A stretch of DNA of 64,000 nucleotides from Salinibacterium xinjiangense (GCF_014645015.1 NZ_BMLC01000005.1:164511-228510); one strand, 5' to 3'; numbered from the stretch's first letter, positions 1 through 9,754 are shown. Notes: a model not told the origin generated them from the letters alone. Translations and numbers: made by a program.

Positions 1-567
1 GCCACACTTGCCGAAGAAGCAGCGCTTCTCGACGGCGTCTCAGCGATCGGTCACGGTTCTGTACTATCACGGCTGTGGGACCAGCCGGCCATCACGATTA
101 CCGGGATCGACGCACCCACTGTGGTGAATGCATCGAATACCCTCGCGCCCTCCATCATGGTGAAGCTCAGCGCCAGAATCGCGCCGGGACAAACGGCCGC
201 TGACGCTTATGAAGCGCTCGAGGCGCACCTGCTGGCTCACGCACCGTTCGGCGCTCATGTCGAGATCTCGGATGTGGATCGCGGCGATCCTTTTCTCGTC
301 GACACCAGTGGTTGGGCCGTGGCCGAGGCGAAAGACGCCATGTATCAGGCCTGGGGCGTCGAGCCGCTCGAGACTGGCATCGGCGGTTCCATCCCGTTCA
401 TCTCCACGCTGGTCGAGAACTTCCCGCAGGCGCAGATTCTCGTGACGGGCGTTGAGGATCCGGATTCGCGCGCTCACAGCCCGAACGAATCCCTCCATCT
501 CGGGGTATTCCAGCGGGCGATCCTCACCGAGGCCGTGCTGCTGGCAAAGCTCGAAACGCGAGGGTAG
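1..567 (+). CDS. M20-family metallopeptidase (dipeptidase-like), C-terminal part
   Basis: The open frame enters from the left edge and ends at the TAG at 565-567, so about 188 C-terminal residues are visible and the start is outside the window. The text reads as the lid/dimerisation domain and C-terminal metal-binding half of an M20 zinc peptidase: a stretch around GIDAPTVVNASNTLAP, then GIGGSIPFI and a final segment EDPDSRAHSPNESLHLG, where the HSPNE-type motif supplies a late metal ligand in this family. The family cleaves dipeptides or N-acyl amino acids in the cytoplasm. The catalytic N-terminal half cannot be checked here. Stops 9 bp before the Fe-S carrier gene. Confidence 0.8.
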   Translation, partial: ATLAEEAALLDGVSAIGHGSVLSRLWDQPAITITGIDAPTVVNASNTLAPSIMVKLSARIAPGQTAADAYEALEAHLLAHAPFGAHVEISDVDRGDPFLVDTSGWAVAEAKDAMYQAWGVEPLETGIGGSIPFISTLVENFPQAQILVTGVEDPDSRAHSPNESLHLGVFQRAILTEAVLLAKLETRG

Positions 568-576
568 AATCGAAGT

Positions 577-960
577 ATGACTGACACCGCTACGAGCACT
601 GAACTCACAACCGAGGCCACCAGCACCACCGCGCACGGTGTCGGGCTCACCGATGCTGCTGCCGACAAGGTCAGGAGCCTGATGGCGCAGGAGGGTCGCG
701 ACGATCTGAAGTTGCGCCTCGCTGTGCAGCCCGGTGGCTGCTCAGGCCTCATCTACCAGCTCTACTTCGATGAGCGCACTCTCGATGGCGACGCTGTCGT
801 CGAGTTCGGAGAAGGCGTCGGAGTCGTCCTCGACAAAATGAGCGTGCCGTATCTCGACGGAGCAACCATCGACTTCGAAGACACCATCCAGAAGCAGGGT
901 TTCACAATCGACAACCCCAACGCGCAGGGCAGTTGCGCCTGCGGAGACAGCTTCCACTAA
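577..960 (+). CDS. A-type iron-sulfur carrier protein (HesB/IscA/ErpA family)
   Basis: 127 aa. Compact A-type carrier with the three conserved cysteines: one in PGGCSG near the middle and two in the C-terminal SCACGDSFH. Such proteins accept Fe-S clusters from the Suf/Isc scaffold and deliver them to targets, which fits a gene just upstream of the Rieske/cytochrome oxidase region. The N-terminal ~20 residues are Ser/Thr-rich and outside the core fold. ATG at 577, 9 bp after the upstream stop. A strong hairpin terminator follows immediately. Whether it is the ErpA or IscA type cannot be decided from motifs. Confidence 0.9.
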   Translation: MTDTATSTELTTEATSTTAHGVGLTDAAADKVRSLMAQEGRDDLKLRLAVQPGGCSGLIYQLYFDERTLDGDAVVEFGEGVGVVLDKMSVPYLDGATIDFEDTIQKQGFTIDNPNAQGSCACGDSFH

Positions 961-977
961 CCCCAATATTTTCAGGG

Positions 978-1005
978 AAAACGCGCCAGCAATGGCGCGT
1001 TTTTT
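978..1005 (+). terminator. Rho-independent terminator after the Fe-S carrier gene
   Basis: An 8-bp GC-rich stem (ACGCGCCA / TGGCGCGT) with a GCAA tetraloop, extended by three A-T pairs and followed by a T run at 1000-1005. It separates the peptidase/Fe-S carrier unit from ctaC. Confidence 0.85.
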
Positions 1006-1096
1006 CGTTCCCGCGACGTGGCGAGGTGACCAGTCGGGCGTCGCTCCCGTTATACACTTATGGGGTATCTTGTCTATGTTTTGCGAGAGGTAACTG

Positions 1097-1954
1097 GTGC
1101 GCTCCAACCGCCGTCTTCGATGGATTGCCATTCCGCTTGGCGTCCTCGTCACGATCGCCCTGGCTGGCTGCACGCCGGAACAGCTTCACGGCTGGCTCCC
1201 CGGTAGCGGCGAGACAACCAACCACACGTCGTCCGTGGTCGGGCTGTGGGTGACGTCGTGGATCGTCCTGCTTGCGGTCGGCGTCGTTACATGGGGCCTC
1301 ATCATCTGGACCGCAGTGGTGTACCGCCGGCGCAAGGGCCAGACGGGCCTGCCGGTGCAATTGCGCTACAACCTCCCTATCGAGATGTTCTACACGATCG
1401 TCCCGCTCTTCCTGGTCCTCGGCTTCTTCGCATTTACGGCGAGGGACCAGGCGCAGATCGAAGAACCTACCAAGAACCCCGACGTTCAAATCGAGGTCAT
1501 CGGCAAGCGCTGGGCATGGGATTTCAACTACGTCACAGATGACGCCTACAGCACGGGTGTTCAGGCGACCTTCAACGCGAACGGCTCTATCAACACCGAC
1601 AACCTTCCGGTGCTGTACCTGCCGGTTGACAAGACGATCGAGATCAAGATCGAATCTCGCGACGTCATCCATTCATTCTGGGTAGTGGATTTCCTTTACA
1701 AGAAGGACATGATCCCCGGCAAGAGCAACTACATGTATTTCACACCCACCGAGTTGGGTACCTTCCAGGGCAAATGCGCAGAGCTGTGCGGCGAGTACCA
1801 CTCGCTCATGCTCTTCACCGTGAAGGTCGTCTCCGAGGCTGATTATGGCGCCTACATCGCCGAGCAGAAGGCCACCGGATTCGACGGCCAGATCGGGCTC
1901 GAGTACAACGTGAACCAGAACCTGCCCGGCAACGGCAGTAGCGACGAGGGATAG
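1097..1954 (+). CDS. ctaC: Cytochrome c oxidase subunit II
   Basis: 285 aa. Carries the CuA site that receives electrons from the cytochrome bc1 complex. The N-terminus is a lipoprotein signal ending in LAGC (Cys25), followed by two membrane helices (about 45-70 and 90-115). The CuA motif [12 protein letters not shown] is intact: Cys227, Cys231, His235, Met238, with the upstream His in VIHSFWV. GTG start at 1097 has GAGAGG six bases upstream. First gene of ctaC-ctaD-ctaF; ctaD begins 2 bp after the stop. The haem c is supplied by the diheme QcrC encoded nearby, as in other actinobacterial bc1-aa3 supercomplexes. Confidence 0.96.
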   Translation: MRSNRRLRWIAIPLGVLVTIALAGCTPEQLHGWLPGSGETTNHTSSVVGLWVTSWIVLLAVGVVTWGLIIWTAVVYRRRKGQTGLPVQLRYNLPIEMFYTIVPLFLVLGFFAFTARDQAQIEEPTKNPDVQIEVIGKRWAWDFNYVTDDAYSTGVQATFNANGSINTDNLPVLYLPVDKTIEIKIESRDVIHSFWVVDFLYKKDMIPGKSNYMYFTPTELGTFQGKCAELCGEYHSLMLFTVKVVSEADYGAYIAEQKATGFDGQIGLEYNVNQNLPGNGSSDEG

Positions 1955-1956
1955 CA

Positions 1957-3711
1957 ATGACGACAACAGTCGACCGGCCGACCACCACAGGTGGTTCGTC
2001 GACGTCAGAAACCATCGGCGGATCAAAGGTCGAGCGCAAGGGCAACATCGTTGTCGGCTGGATCACCTCCACTGACCACAAGACCATCGGGTACATGTAC
2101 CTGATCACGTCTTTCATCTACTTCCTGCTGGGCGGCGTGATGGCCCTGGTCATTCGCGCGCAGTTGTTTGCTCCGGGCCTGTCGGTCGTGGCCACGGGGG
2201 AGCAGTACAACCAGCTATTCACGATGCACGGCACGATCATGCTGCTCATGTTCGCGACTCCGCTGTTCGCCGGTTTTGCCAACGTCCTGATGCCATTGCA
2301 AATCGGAGCTCCTGACGTCGCGTTCCCTCGACTGAATGCCTTCGCATACTGGCTCTACAGCTTCGGCTCGTTGATCGCGGTCGCCGGGTTCCTCACCCCG
2401 CAGGGTGCGGCAGCATTTGGATGGTTCGCTTACGCTCCGCTGTCGAGCACAACCTTCTCGCCGGGTTTCGGTGCCAACCTGTGGGTATTCGGACTTGCAC
2501 TGAGCGGGTTCGGCACCATCCTCGGGGCAGTGAACTTCATCACCACGATCATCACCATGCGCGCCCCCGGCATGACCATGTTCCGCATGCCGATCTTCAC
2601 CTGGAATACGCTCGTGACCTCGTTGCTGGTCATCATGGCGTTCCCGGTCCTCGCGGCCGCGCTGTTCGCGCTCGGCGCCGACAGGGTGGTGGGCGCTCAT
2701 ATCTACGACCCCGCCAACGGCGGCGTCATCCTCTGGCAGCACCTGTTTTGGTTCTTTGGGCACCCGGAGGTCTACATCATCGCGCTGCCGTTCTTCGGCA
2801 TCGTCTCCGAGATCTTCCCGGTGTTCGCGCGTAAGCCGATCTTCGGTTATCGCACCCTGATCTATGCGACGATCGCGATCGCTGCCCTGTCGATCACAGT
2901 GTGGGCTCACCACATGTACGTGACCGGGTCGGTGCTGCTGCCCTTCTTCTCGCTGATGACGATGCTGATCGCGGTGCCAACCGGGGTGAAAATCTTCAAC
3001 TGGATCGGCACCATGTGGCGGGGTTCCATCACATTCGAGACGCCCATGCTCTGGGCGATCGGCTTCCTGATCACCTTCACGTTCGGTGGACTCACCGGAG
3101 TGATCCTGGCCAGCCCGCCGCTCGACTTCCACGTGTCTGATACCTACTTCGTCGTCGCGCACTTCCACTACGTAGTGTTCGGCACCGTCGTGTTCGCGAT
3201 GTTCGCTGGCTTCTACTTCTGGTGGCCGAAGTGGACAGGCAAAATGCTCAACGAGCGCCTCGGCAAGATTCATTTCTGGCTGCTGTTCGTGGGCTTCCAC
3301 ACGACATTCCTTATCCAGCACTGGATCGGAGTACTCGCGCTACCGCGCCGTTACCGCACCTACCTCGAGTCCGACGGTGTGACCTGGATGAACCAGGTCT
3401 CTACCACCGGGGCGGCGATCCTGGCCATCTCGATGCTGCCGTTCTTCTACAACGTCTACATCACGGGCCGCAAAGCGCCCAAGGTGACTGTGGACGACCC
3501 ATGGGGTTACGGTCGCTCGCTCGAGTGGGCCACGAGCTGCCCGCCGCCGCGTCACAACTTCACCTCCATCCCTCGCATCCGGTCCGAGGCTCCCGCGTTC
3601 GACCTGAACCACCCAGAGGCTGGGATTCCGGTCGGGATCGGGGGCGTGGGGTCGCTGAAGGATGCTCCAGACGCGCCTGTCTACGACCTCGGCGACGAGA
3701 AGGTCAAGTAG
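1957..3711 (+). CDS. ctaD: Cytochrome c oxidase subunit I (aa3 type)
   Basis: 584 aa polytopic haem-copper subunit that reduces O2 to water and pumps protons. Visible ligands: haem a His in [12 protein letters not shown], CuB His with the cross-linked Tyr in GHPEVYI, the His-His pair in HHMYVTG, and haem a/a3 His residues in HFHYVVFG. Twelve membrane segments are apparent, with a hydrophilic C-terminal tail of about 60 residues typical of actinobacterial CtaD. ATG 2 bp after ctaC, so certainly co-transcribed with it. Confidence 0.97.
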   Translation: MTTTVDRPTTTGGSSTSETIGGSKVERKGNIVVGWITSTDHKTIGYMYLITSFIYFLLGGVMALVIRAQLFAPGLSVVATGEQYNQLFTMHGTIMLLMFATPLFAGFANVLMPLQIGAPDVAFPRLNAFAYWLYSFGSLIAVAGFLTPQGAAAFGWFAYAPLSSTTFSPGFGANLWVFGLALSGFGTILGAVNFITTIITMRAPGMTMFRMPIFTWNTLVTSLLVIMAFPVLAAALFALGADRVVGAHIYDPANGGVILWQHLFWFFGHPEVYIIALPFFGIVSEIFPVFARKPIFGYRTLIYATIAIAALSITVWAHHMYVTGSVLLPFFSLMTMLIAVPTGVKIFNWIGTMWRGSITFETPMLWAIGFLITFTFGGLTGVILASPPLDFHVSDTYFVVAHFHYVVFGTVVFAMFAGFYFWWPKWTGKMLNERLGKIHFWLLFVGFHTTFLIQHWIGVLALPRRYRTYLESDGVTWMNQVSTTGAAILAISMLPFFYNVYITGRKAPKVTVDDPWGYGRSLEWATSCPPPRHNFTSIPRIRSEAPAFDLNHPEAGIPVGIGGVGSLKDAPDAPVYDLGDEKVK

Positions 3712-3713
3712 GC

Positions 3714-4154
3714 ATGTCAACCAATGCACGCCTGTTCTGGGTTTTGGCAGGCTTCTTCTTCGCGGCCGACATCGCCTACATAGTCTGGTCACTTCTCGTC
3801 TCGGCCAGACCGGCAGCACAGACGGCACCGCAGATCGAATGGGTCGGTGCTGTTGCCATCGGGCTCACCGGCGCACTTTCTGCCCTCATCGCGTTCTACA
3901 TCGGGCGCATTTACAAGTCACAGGGTGGTGAGCTTCCTGAAGATCGGCTCGACGCGAACATCGATGATGGTGATGCCGAGCAGGGCTTCTTCAGCCCGTG
4001 GAGCTGGTGGCCGATCGTACTCGCGAGCAGCGCGGCGCTGACGTTCCTCGGCATTGCTGTCGGCCCGTGGATCTCGTTCATCGGTGTAGCTATATTCCTG
4101 ATCAGCATCGTGGGGTGGATCTTTGAGTACTACCGCGGATACTTCGCCCGCTAG
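3714..4154 (+). CDS. ctaF: Actinobacterial cytochrome c oxidase subunit IV
   Basis: 146 aa, four predicted membrane helices (about 7-29, 43-65, 97-114, 116-138) and a conserved acidic loop between helices 2 and 3, matching the CtaF family unique to actinobacterial aa3 oxidase. The ATG at 3714 lies 2 bp after ctaD; the reading frame is open much further upstream, but that part is antiparallel shadow of ctaD. The last 32 bp overlap the downstream GNAT gene in another frame. Confidence 0.93.
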   Translation: MSTNARLFWVLAGFFFAADIAYIVWSLLVSARPAAQTAPQIEWVGAVAIGLTGALSALIAFYIGRIYKSQGGELPEDRLDANIDDGDAEQGFFSPWSWWPIVLASSAALTFLGIAVGPWISFIGVAIFLISIVGWIFEYYRGYFAR

Positions 4155-4584
4155 CACGTTCAGGCTTCGGCCGGCCGTCGAAGCCGACTCGTCGTGCGTC
4201 TTCTCCCTGCTCCAGCAGCTTGAGGGCTATTCTCCGGAGCAGGAGGCGTTCGATAAGAATTTCGCGTTCCTGCTTCAGGATGAAGCCACCACACTGTTTC
4301 TTGTCGGAGCAGACCTGGATGGCACCGTAGTGGGCTACGCGTTGACCACCATCACCCCTCTGCTTCATGTCAACGGCAGCTCCGCGCAGTTGCAGGAGTT
4401 GGCCGTGGACGTTACCCGCCAGGGTGAGGGGATCGGCACTGCCCTCATAGAAGAAGTCGAGCGGCTGTGTCGTGAGCGCGAGGTCAGGCAGTTGACGGTG
4501 CCCAGTCGTCGCTCAGCCGACTTCTACGAGCGCATCGGATACCGGTCTACCGCCGACTTCCTGAAGCGCACCCTTTACAGCTGA
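4123..4584 (+). CDS. GNAT family N-acetyltransferase
   Basis: 153 aa. Single GNAT domain with the acetyl-CoA pyrophosphate loop RQGEGIGTALIEEVE in motif A and a C-terminal DFYERIGYRSTADF segment. Begins at a TTG codon (4123) inside the end of ctaF, overlapping by 32 bp, with GGGGTGG upstream, so translation is likely coupled to ctaF. The substrate is unknown. Its position at the end of the cytochrome oxidase operon may be incidental. Confidence 0.8.
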   Translation: MSTTADTSPASTFRLRPAVEADSSCVFSLLQQLEGYSPEQEAFDKNFAFLLQDEATTLFLVGADLDGTVVGYALTTITPLLHVNGSSAQLQELAVDVTRQGEGIGTALIEEVERLCREREVRQLTVPSRRSADFYERIGYRSTADFLKRTLYS

Positions 4585-4597
4585 GACCTCGTTGGGG

Positions 4598-5385
4598 CTA
4601 TCGGCTCCAGCTGTACGGTGTCGTTGTCAACACAGCAACGAGTCCGGACCTTTCGAGGATGGGACGCGAACACTCGGTCGAGTCGCTGTGGATCAGGGGC
4701 TTGCCCATGGCTAATGCGGCGAGTGCGCGCGCACCGGTGAGTGCTCGGTAGATTCCCTGGCCACGCCAGGCTTCTCTGGTCGCTCCGCCCCAGATACCCG
4801 CGAACTGGGTCCCGGTGACGGGCTCCAGTCGGCCAGCGGAGACGATCTCGCCGGCCACTTCAGCGATCCAGAGCTGCATCCCATCGTTTCGGGCGAGGCG
4901 GTTCAGGAGCTGTAGTGCCATCTCGTCGGACACTGGATTACCGAACACGTCATCCTGCATCGCGCACATCGCGCGCACATCGCGCGCACATCGCGCGCAC
5001 ATCGACCTCGTGGTCGACCGTGTGTAAGGTGATGCCCTCAGGAAGCGGCACTTCCATCGCCAACGCCGCGGCATCGTCGATCATGATCGACTCAGGTTCG
5101 CCTGCGGCAAAGTTGCTGTCGAGCAGGGCCCCGTGAAGCCCCGGAGCAGGATCGAGGGCTCGAGTCTTCCCATTCGACCCTGCTGATGGTCGGCTCGCCC
5201 TGGAAGTGCTCCAGTGCTGTTAAGACGATCTGGCGCAGGGCGGCCGCGTCGAGGTCACGGTAGGTGATGAAACCGCGTCCGCCGACGAAGCTCACCTGGC
5301 TAAAGGGGCCCAACAATGTGACAGACACAGCCCCGGGTGTTTTTGAGTCGTTGCGCAGCTGGGTGTGATGAGCGTGCAGCAGCAC
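4598..5385 (-). pseudogene. GNAT-like acetyltransferase, disrupted by two frameshifts
   Basis: Reading the minus strand, three frames must be joined to give one GNAT-like protein. Frame 1 (from about 5385; GTG start uncertain) carries TYRDLDAAAL and RVEWE. One extra C in the CCC at 5169-5171 shifts the frame; without it the text continues EWKTRALDPAPGLHGALL. A second shift lies in the 11-bp tandem repeat at 4961-5003; with two units fewer the frame runs into MQDDVFGNP and the motif REAWRGQGIYRALTGAR, ending at 4598. With both shifts repaired the product is a plausible full-length acetyltransferase of about 260 aa. The upstream frame stays open beyond 5385, into the hairpin at 5440-5471. Confidence 0.75.
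4961..5003. repeat. 11-bp tandem repeat inside a GNAT pseudogene
   Basis: Three perfect head-to-tail copies of GCGCGCACATC (4971-4981, 4982-4992, 4993-5003) preceded by a 10-bp partial copy. The unit length is not a multiple of three, so each copy changes the reading frame of the gene on the minus strand. One copy (or four) would keep the acetyltransferase in frame; three do not. Confidence 0.9.
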
Positions 5386-5439
5386 TGGGCGACTGTCGGG
5401 ATCACGGTGCGGGATGCTGGCATCCTTTAGCGAAATGCG

Positions 5440-5471
5440 GAACGCCGCCGGCCCGGGGGCCAGCGGCGTTC
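5440..5471 (-). terminator. GC-rich hairpin downstream of qcrB
   Basis: Nine-base perfect arms GAACGCCGC (5440-5448) and GCGGCGTTC (5463-5471), with further G/C pairing inside the 14-base middle. No real T run follows on either strand, as is common for actinobacterial terminators. It lies 14 bp beyond the qcrB stop and is the probable end of the ctaE-qcrCAB transcript. Confidence 0.6.
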
Positions 5472-5485
5472 GGTGTGCGCACAGA

Positions 5486-7105
5486 TCAGTGGTCGTCGCG
5501 CGAACTTTCGATCTGCTTGCTCGTCACGGGTGAGATCCGGTCTTCGAAGAACCAATTCGAAGCGGCGGAGCGCACTCGCTGGTTGAGCGAGATGCGACCC
5601 TGTGCATCCGGGAGCACCGTCAACGGCTGGTACTCTTCGAAGCTCACGAGCTTCCAGCGCTCGTACTCATCAAGCTGCTCGTGCACCTCGATGTACTCGC
5701 CACCCGGCAGGCGCACGATGCGACCCGACTCGAAGCCGTGCAGGGCGATCTCGCGGTCCTTCTTCTGAAGACCGAGGCAGATCCGCTTCGTCACGAAGTA
5801 CGCGATGATCGGGCCGATGATCAGCAACACCTGGCAGGAGTGGATGACTCCCTCGATCGACAACCTGAAGTGGGTCGCCAGGAGGTCAGAACTCGCCGCA
5901 GCCCACAGGACCGCGTAGAACGTCACTCCGGCTGCTCCGATTGCGGTGCGCGTCGGGGCGTTGCGGGGACGGTCTGCGATGTGGTGCTCCCGCTTGTCTC
6001 CCGTGATCCACGCCTCGATGAAGGGATAGAACGCGACCAGCGCAAGGAAGATCGGCAGGATCAGCAGCGGAATCATGATGTTCAGCGACAGCGTCGCGCC
6101 GAAAATCTCGAGCTCCAGGCCCGGCGGCATCAATCGCAGAGCGCCGTCGGCGAATCCGATGTACCAGTCTGGCTGGGTTCCGGCAGATACCGGCGATGGG
6201 TCGTATGGACCGTACGTCCACACCGGGTTGATCTGGAACAGCGAGGCGATCAGCATGATCACGCCGAAGATGATGAAGAAGAATCCACCTGCCTTTGCGG
6301 CGAACACCGGCATGATCGGCACACCGACGACATTGTCGTTGGTGCGGCCGGGGCCAGCGAACTGGGTGTGCTTGTTGATGATCAGCAGCAACATGTGCAC
6401 ACCGATCGCGGCAACCAGGATGGCCGGCAGGATCAGGATGTGCAGTACGTAGAGCCTGCCCACGATGTCGGTGCCGGGGAACTCTCCGCCGAACAGCAGG
6501 TAGGAGATCCACGTTCCGATGACCGGGATGCCCTTGACCATGCCGTCGATGATGCGCAGTCCGTTGCCCGAAAGCAGGTCATCCGGAAGCGAGTAACCGG
6601 TGAAGCCCTCAGCCATCGCGAGGATGAAGAGCACGAAACCGATCAGCCAGTTGATCTCGCGCGGCTTGCGGTATGCGCCGGTGAAGTAGATCCGCAGCAT
6701 GTGCAGCCCGATGGATGCCACGAACAGCAGTGCTGCCCAGTGGTGCACCTGGCGCATCAGGAGGCCGCCACGGATGTCGAACGAAAGGTCGAGGGTCGAG
6801 GCCATGGCCGCCGACATCTCGATGCCCTTGAGCGGCACGTATGAACCCTGGTAGACCACTTCGACCATGGACGCCTGGAAGAAGAAGGTCAGGAACGTTC
6901 CCGACAGCAGGATGACGATGAAGCTGTACAGCGCAACCTCGCCCAGCATGAACGACCAGTGGTCGGGGAAGATCTTGCGACCGACCTCTTTGGTGAGCCC
7001 CGAGATGCTCGTGCGCTCATCAAGGTAGTTCCCGGCCCAACCTGTGAATCGTGCGCCGCGGCTCTTCTGCGCGGTCACTGCGGGGCGGTCTTCGGTGGTA
7101 GTCAT
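5486..7105 (-). CDS. qcrB: Cytochrome bc1 complex cytochrome b subunit
   Basis: 539 aa. Menaquinol-oxidising subunit of the actinobacterial bc complex. Haem-ligating histidine pairs are visible in MRQVHHWAALLF / SIGLHMLRIY and in YVLHILILPAI / AIGVHMLLLI. About nine membrane helices are followed by an extended C-terminal cytoplasmic tail of roughly 100 residues (containing ICLGLQKKDREIALHGFESG), characteristic of Actinobacteria. ATG at 7105 overlaps the qcrA stop by 4 bp (ATGA), so it is translationally coupled. Last gene of ctaE-qcrC-qcrA-qcrB. Confidence 0.97.
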   Translation of the reverse strand: MTTTEDRPAVTAQKSRGARFTGWAGNYLDERTSISGLTKEVGRKIFPDHWSFMLGEVALYSFIVILLSGTFLTFFFQASMVEVVYQGSYVPLKGIEMSAAMASTLDLSFDIRGGLLMRQVHHWAALLFVASIGLHMLRIYFTGAYRKPREINWLIGFVLFILAMAEGFTGYSLPDDLLSGNGLRIIDGMVKGIPVIGTWISYLLFGGEFPGTDIVGRLYVLHILILPAILVAAIGVHMLLLIINKHTQFAGPGRTNDNVVGVPIMPVFAAKAGGFFFIIFGVIMLIASLFQINPVWTYGPYDPSPVSAGTQPDWYIGFADGALRLMPPGLELEIFGATLSLNIMIPLLILPIFLALVAFYPFIEAWITGDKREHHIADRPRNAPTRTAIGAAGVTFYAVLWAAASSDLLATHFRLSIEGVIHSCQVLLIIGPIIAYFVTKRICLGLQKKDREIALHGFESGRIVRLPGGEYIEVHEQLDEYERWKLVSFEEYQPLTVLPDAQGRISLNQRVRSAASNWFFEDRISPVTSKQIESSRDDH

Positions 7106-8178
7106 AGTTTGCGCTCCCAGAAGCTTGGTCCAACTGGTTCGGTGAAGTCGCTACGCGCGACGAGATAACCCTCGGCATCCACTGAAATGGGGAGCTGGGG
7201 GAGAGGACGTTTGGCGGGTCCGAAGATAACCGCTGCCTCTTGGGTGATATCGAACTGCGACTGGTGGCACGGGCACAGCAGATGATGGGTCTGCTTCTCG
7301 TACAGGGCCACCGGGCATCCGACATGGGTGCAGATCTTGGAATACGCGATGATGCCCTCGTAATTCCAGTCCTCGCGACCGGCAGATACATTCAAGTCGG
7401 CTGGTTTGAGGCGCATAACGAGCACCGCAGCCTTTGCCTTCTCTTCCAACGGGTGTTCGGACTCTTCCAGACCTTCTGGGATCACATGGAAGGCAGAGCC
7501 GAGCGTCACTTCAGAAGCTTTAATCGGGGTTCCGGAAGGGTCACGCGTCAACCGGACTCCCTTCGCCCACAGCGTGTGCTTGAGCAGCGGAACCGGATCT
7601 TCGCTCGGCGCCAGGTCGCGGAACAACGCGATCGCCGGCACTGGGGAGACGACCAGAGCGCCGATGAGGGTGTTGCGGATGAGTGTGCGGCGGCCGAAGC
7701 CCGATTCTTTGTTGCCCAGCGTGAATACTTCGACCGCTTTGGCGCGGGTCGCGTCGGTTCCCCGGGTGCCGTGGCGCTGTTCGACCATGTCGTGGCCGTC
7801 CATAAGCGCCTTCGACCAGTGCACGGCGCCGACGCCGACAGCGAGCAGCCCGAGAGCGATGCTGATGCCGAGTAGCAGGTTGTTCAGCCGCACTGATCCC
7901 ATATCGCCTGGGACGATGGGGAACGCGATGTAGACGGCGACCGCCATGACGCTGCCGATGATGGAGACAAAGAACAGGGCGGAGACGCGACGTTCCTGTG
8001 CCTTCTCGACTGCGGGATCGAGGTCGGCCACGCGGGGGCGGTATGGCTCGAATCCTGGGTTCTGGATCCGGTCAGACGCCACGACGGCAGTACCCGCTGG
8101 CGGCGGGTTGTTGCCGTATTTCTCGACGGTCGTGCCGACGATGGAGCTGTCGGGGGTGCCGTCGTGGTCGTTAGCCAT
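7102..8178 (-). CDS. qcrA: Cytochrome bc1 complex Rieske iron-sulfur subunit
   Basis: 358 aa. Carries the high-potential 2Fe-2S cluster: CTHVGC (283-288) and CPCHQSQFD (from 302) give the two Cys and two His ligands and the disulfide cysteines. Three N-terminal membrane helices (about 65-85, 98-118, 170-190) precede the Rieske domain, as in other actinobacterial QcrA; proteobacterial versions have one. Lies 40 bp downstream of qcrC and overlaps qcrB by 4 bp. Confidence 0.97.
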   Translation of the reverse strand: MANDHDGTPDSSIVGTTVEKYGNNPPPAGTAVVASDRIQNPGFEPYRPRVADLDPAVEKAQERRVSALFFVSIIGSVMAVAVYIAFPIVPGDMGSVRLNNLLLGISIALGLLAVGVGAVHWSKALMDGHDMVEQRHGTRGTDATRAKAVEVFTLGNKESGFGRRTLIRNTLIGALVVSPVPAIALFRDLAPSEDPVPLLKHTLWAKGVRLTRDPSGTPIKASEVTLGSAFHVIPEGLEESEHPLEEKAKAAVLVMRLKPADLNVSAGREDWNYEGIIAYSKICTHVGCPVALYEKQTHHLLCPCHQSQFDITQEAAVIFGPAKRPLPQLPISVDAEGYLVARSDFTEPVGPSFWERKL

Positions 8179-8218
8179 TCTCTTCCCTACGTTCTGCGTT
8201 GCTGTGCGAGGTCGTGTG

Positions 8219-9052
8219 TCAGTTTGAGCGGGCGGTCAGCCAGATCGTGATCGCCACGATCCCGCCAAGCCCGAAGATCCAGATGAAGAGGCCCTCAGAC
8301 ACGGGGCCGAGGTTGCCGAGGCCGAAGCCACCGACAGAAGGTGTCTCGTCGAGGTACTTGAGGTACGTGATGACGTTCGCCTTCTGCTCAGGCGTGATGT
8401 TGTCGTCATTGAAGACAGGCATGCTCTGCGGGCCGGTCAACATTGCGTCGTAAACGTGGTTCGGAGCGATCCCGGCCAGCGGGGGAGCGTACTTGCCCTC
8501 GGTAAGAGCGCCACCTGCTCCGGCGACGTTGTGGCACATCGCGCAGTTGATGCGGAACAGCTCTGCACCTTCCGATGCATCGCCCTCGCCCGTGAGATAT
8601 TCGGCTGAGGGGATTGCCGGGCCCGGCGCCTTCGAAGCGACGAACTCGGCGAGTGCTGAAACTTGTTCTTCGGTGAACTGCACAGGCTTCTTCTCGGCCT
8701 GGGGGCCGGTTGCTGCCAATGGCATACGGCCAGTGCCCACCTGGAAGTCGACGGATGCAGCACCGACACCGATGAGCGTTGGCCCCTGTTTCGTTCCCTG
8801 GAGGTTCAGGCCATGACAGGTTGCGCAGTTGGCCGCGAACAGCTTGCCGCCGTCTTCGATGGTTGCCTCTGCTGCAGCGCTGGTTTCAGCCGTCGCGCTG
8901 GTCGTGAAGAGCGCGTAGGTTCCACCTGTGGCGAGGAGGCCGACCACAATCAACGCCGCGGTGGCGAGAGGGTGACGTCGACCTGCGGAGCGCTGTGTAC
9001 GATTTTGTCGTGCTGGCTTCATGGCCATGCTGCGTGGGGTTCCTTTGTTCAT
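8219..9052 (-). CDS. qcrC: Cytochrome bc1 complex diheme cytochrome c subunit
   Basis: 277 aa. Two CXXCH haem c sites, CATCH (76-80) and CAMCH (170-174), each with later Met ligands, an N-terminal signal/anchor (about 27-50) and a C-terminal helix (about 253-273). In Actinobacteria this diheme protein replaces soluble cytochrome c and passes electrons directly to CtaC. The first ATG is at 9052; an ATG at 9028 with AAAGGA 12 bp upstream is an equally good start. Lies 27 bp downstream of ctaE. Confidence 0.96.
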   Translation of the reverse strand: MNKGTPRSMAMKPARQNRTQRSAGRRHPLATAALIVVGLLATGGTYALFTTSATAETSAAAEATIEDGGKLFAANCATCHGLNLQGTKQGPTLIGVGAASVDFQVGTGRMPLAATGPQAEKKPVQFTEEQVSALAEFVASKAPGPAIPSAEYLTGEGDASEGAELFRINCAMCHNVAGAGGALTEGKYAPPLAGIAPNHVYDAMLTGPQSMPVFNDDNITPEQKANVITYLKYLDETPSVGGFGLGNLGPVSEGLFIWIFGLGGIVAITIWLTARSN

Positions 9053-9079
9053 CAGGGTGTGGGTCTTGTGTCGTTTCGG

Positions 9080-9754
9080 CTATTTCAGGATGTAGATGAC
9101 CATGAAGAGGCCGATCCAGACCACGTCGACGAAGTGCCAGTAGTACGACACGACGATCGCACTGGTGGCCTCCTTGTGGCCGAAGTTCTTGACAGCGAAG
9201 GCTCGCCCGATCACGAGCAGGAAGGCGATCAGCCCGCCGGTAACATGCAGGCCGTGGAATCCGGTGGTGATATAGAAAGCCGAGCCGTAGGAATCACTCT
9301 GCAGAGTGACGTGTTCGGAGACCAGCATCGCGTACTCGTAGACCTGGCCGGCGACGAACGTGGCGCCCATGGCGTAGGTCAGGTAGAACCACTCGACCAT
9401 TCCCCACTTCCAGAACTGGCCGAGTGTGCCCGTACGCCTCGCTTGCAGTCGCTCTGCGGCAAAGACACCGGCCTGGCAGGTGAAGGACGAGAGCACAAGC
9501 ACGATCGTGTTGATCGCCGCGTAGGTGACGTTGAGCTTGGCGGTCTCTTCAGCCCACAGCCCAGGGGATGTGGATTTGAGGGTGAAATAGATTGCGAACA
9601 GGCCTGCGAAGAACATGACTTCGCTGCCGAGCCAAACGATCGTGCCCACAGCGACGACGTTGGGGCGGTTAACCGTCTGTGCTCCGAGGGAGCGAGTTAA
9701 TGAGGCTGTAGTCACCCCTCTATTATGCCCGATTTTCGGGGTAGGTTTTGTCAT
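9080..9754 (-). CDS. ctaE: Cytochrome c oxidase subunit III
   Basis: 224 aa as listed; five to six membrane helices with the subunit III signature around [17 protein letters not shown] and the C-terminal [18 protein letters not shown]. The ATG at 9754 lacks a clear ribosome binding site. A GTG at 9715 (giving VTTASLTRS) matches how related proteins usually begin, so the real N-terminus may be 13 residues shorter. First gene of ctaE-qcrC-qcrA-qcrB and divergent from trpD, with only about 40-80 bp between them. Confidence 0.94.
   Translation of the reverse strand: MTKPTPKIGHNRGVTTASLTRSLGAQTVNRPNVVAVGTIVWLGSEVMFFAGLFAIYFTLKSTSPGLWAEETAKLNVTYAAINTIVLVLSSFTCQAGVFAAERLQARRTGTLGQFWKWGMVEWFYLTYAMGATFVAGQVYEYAMLVSEHVTLQSDSYGSAFYITTGFHGLHVTGGLIAFLLVIGRAFAVKNFGHKEATSAIVVSYYWHFVDVVWIGLFMVIYILK

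Noticed and set aside
4961..5003. CRISPR-like array
   Set aside because: 11-bp units without spacers; a microsatellite-type tandem repeat inside a coding frame. No CRISPR array or cas gene was seen anywhere in the window.
5681..6844. 387-codon plus-strand open frame opposite qcrB, and similar long antisense frames opposite ctaD (2215-3321), the S9 peptidase (13898-15010), mshC (39455-40174) and the M20 peptidase (41257-42459)
   Set aside because: Long antisense frames are expected in high-GC DNA; their translations are rich in Arg/His/Asp/Gly with no domains, while the opposite strand encodes clear enzymes.
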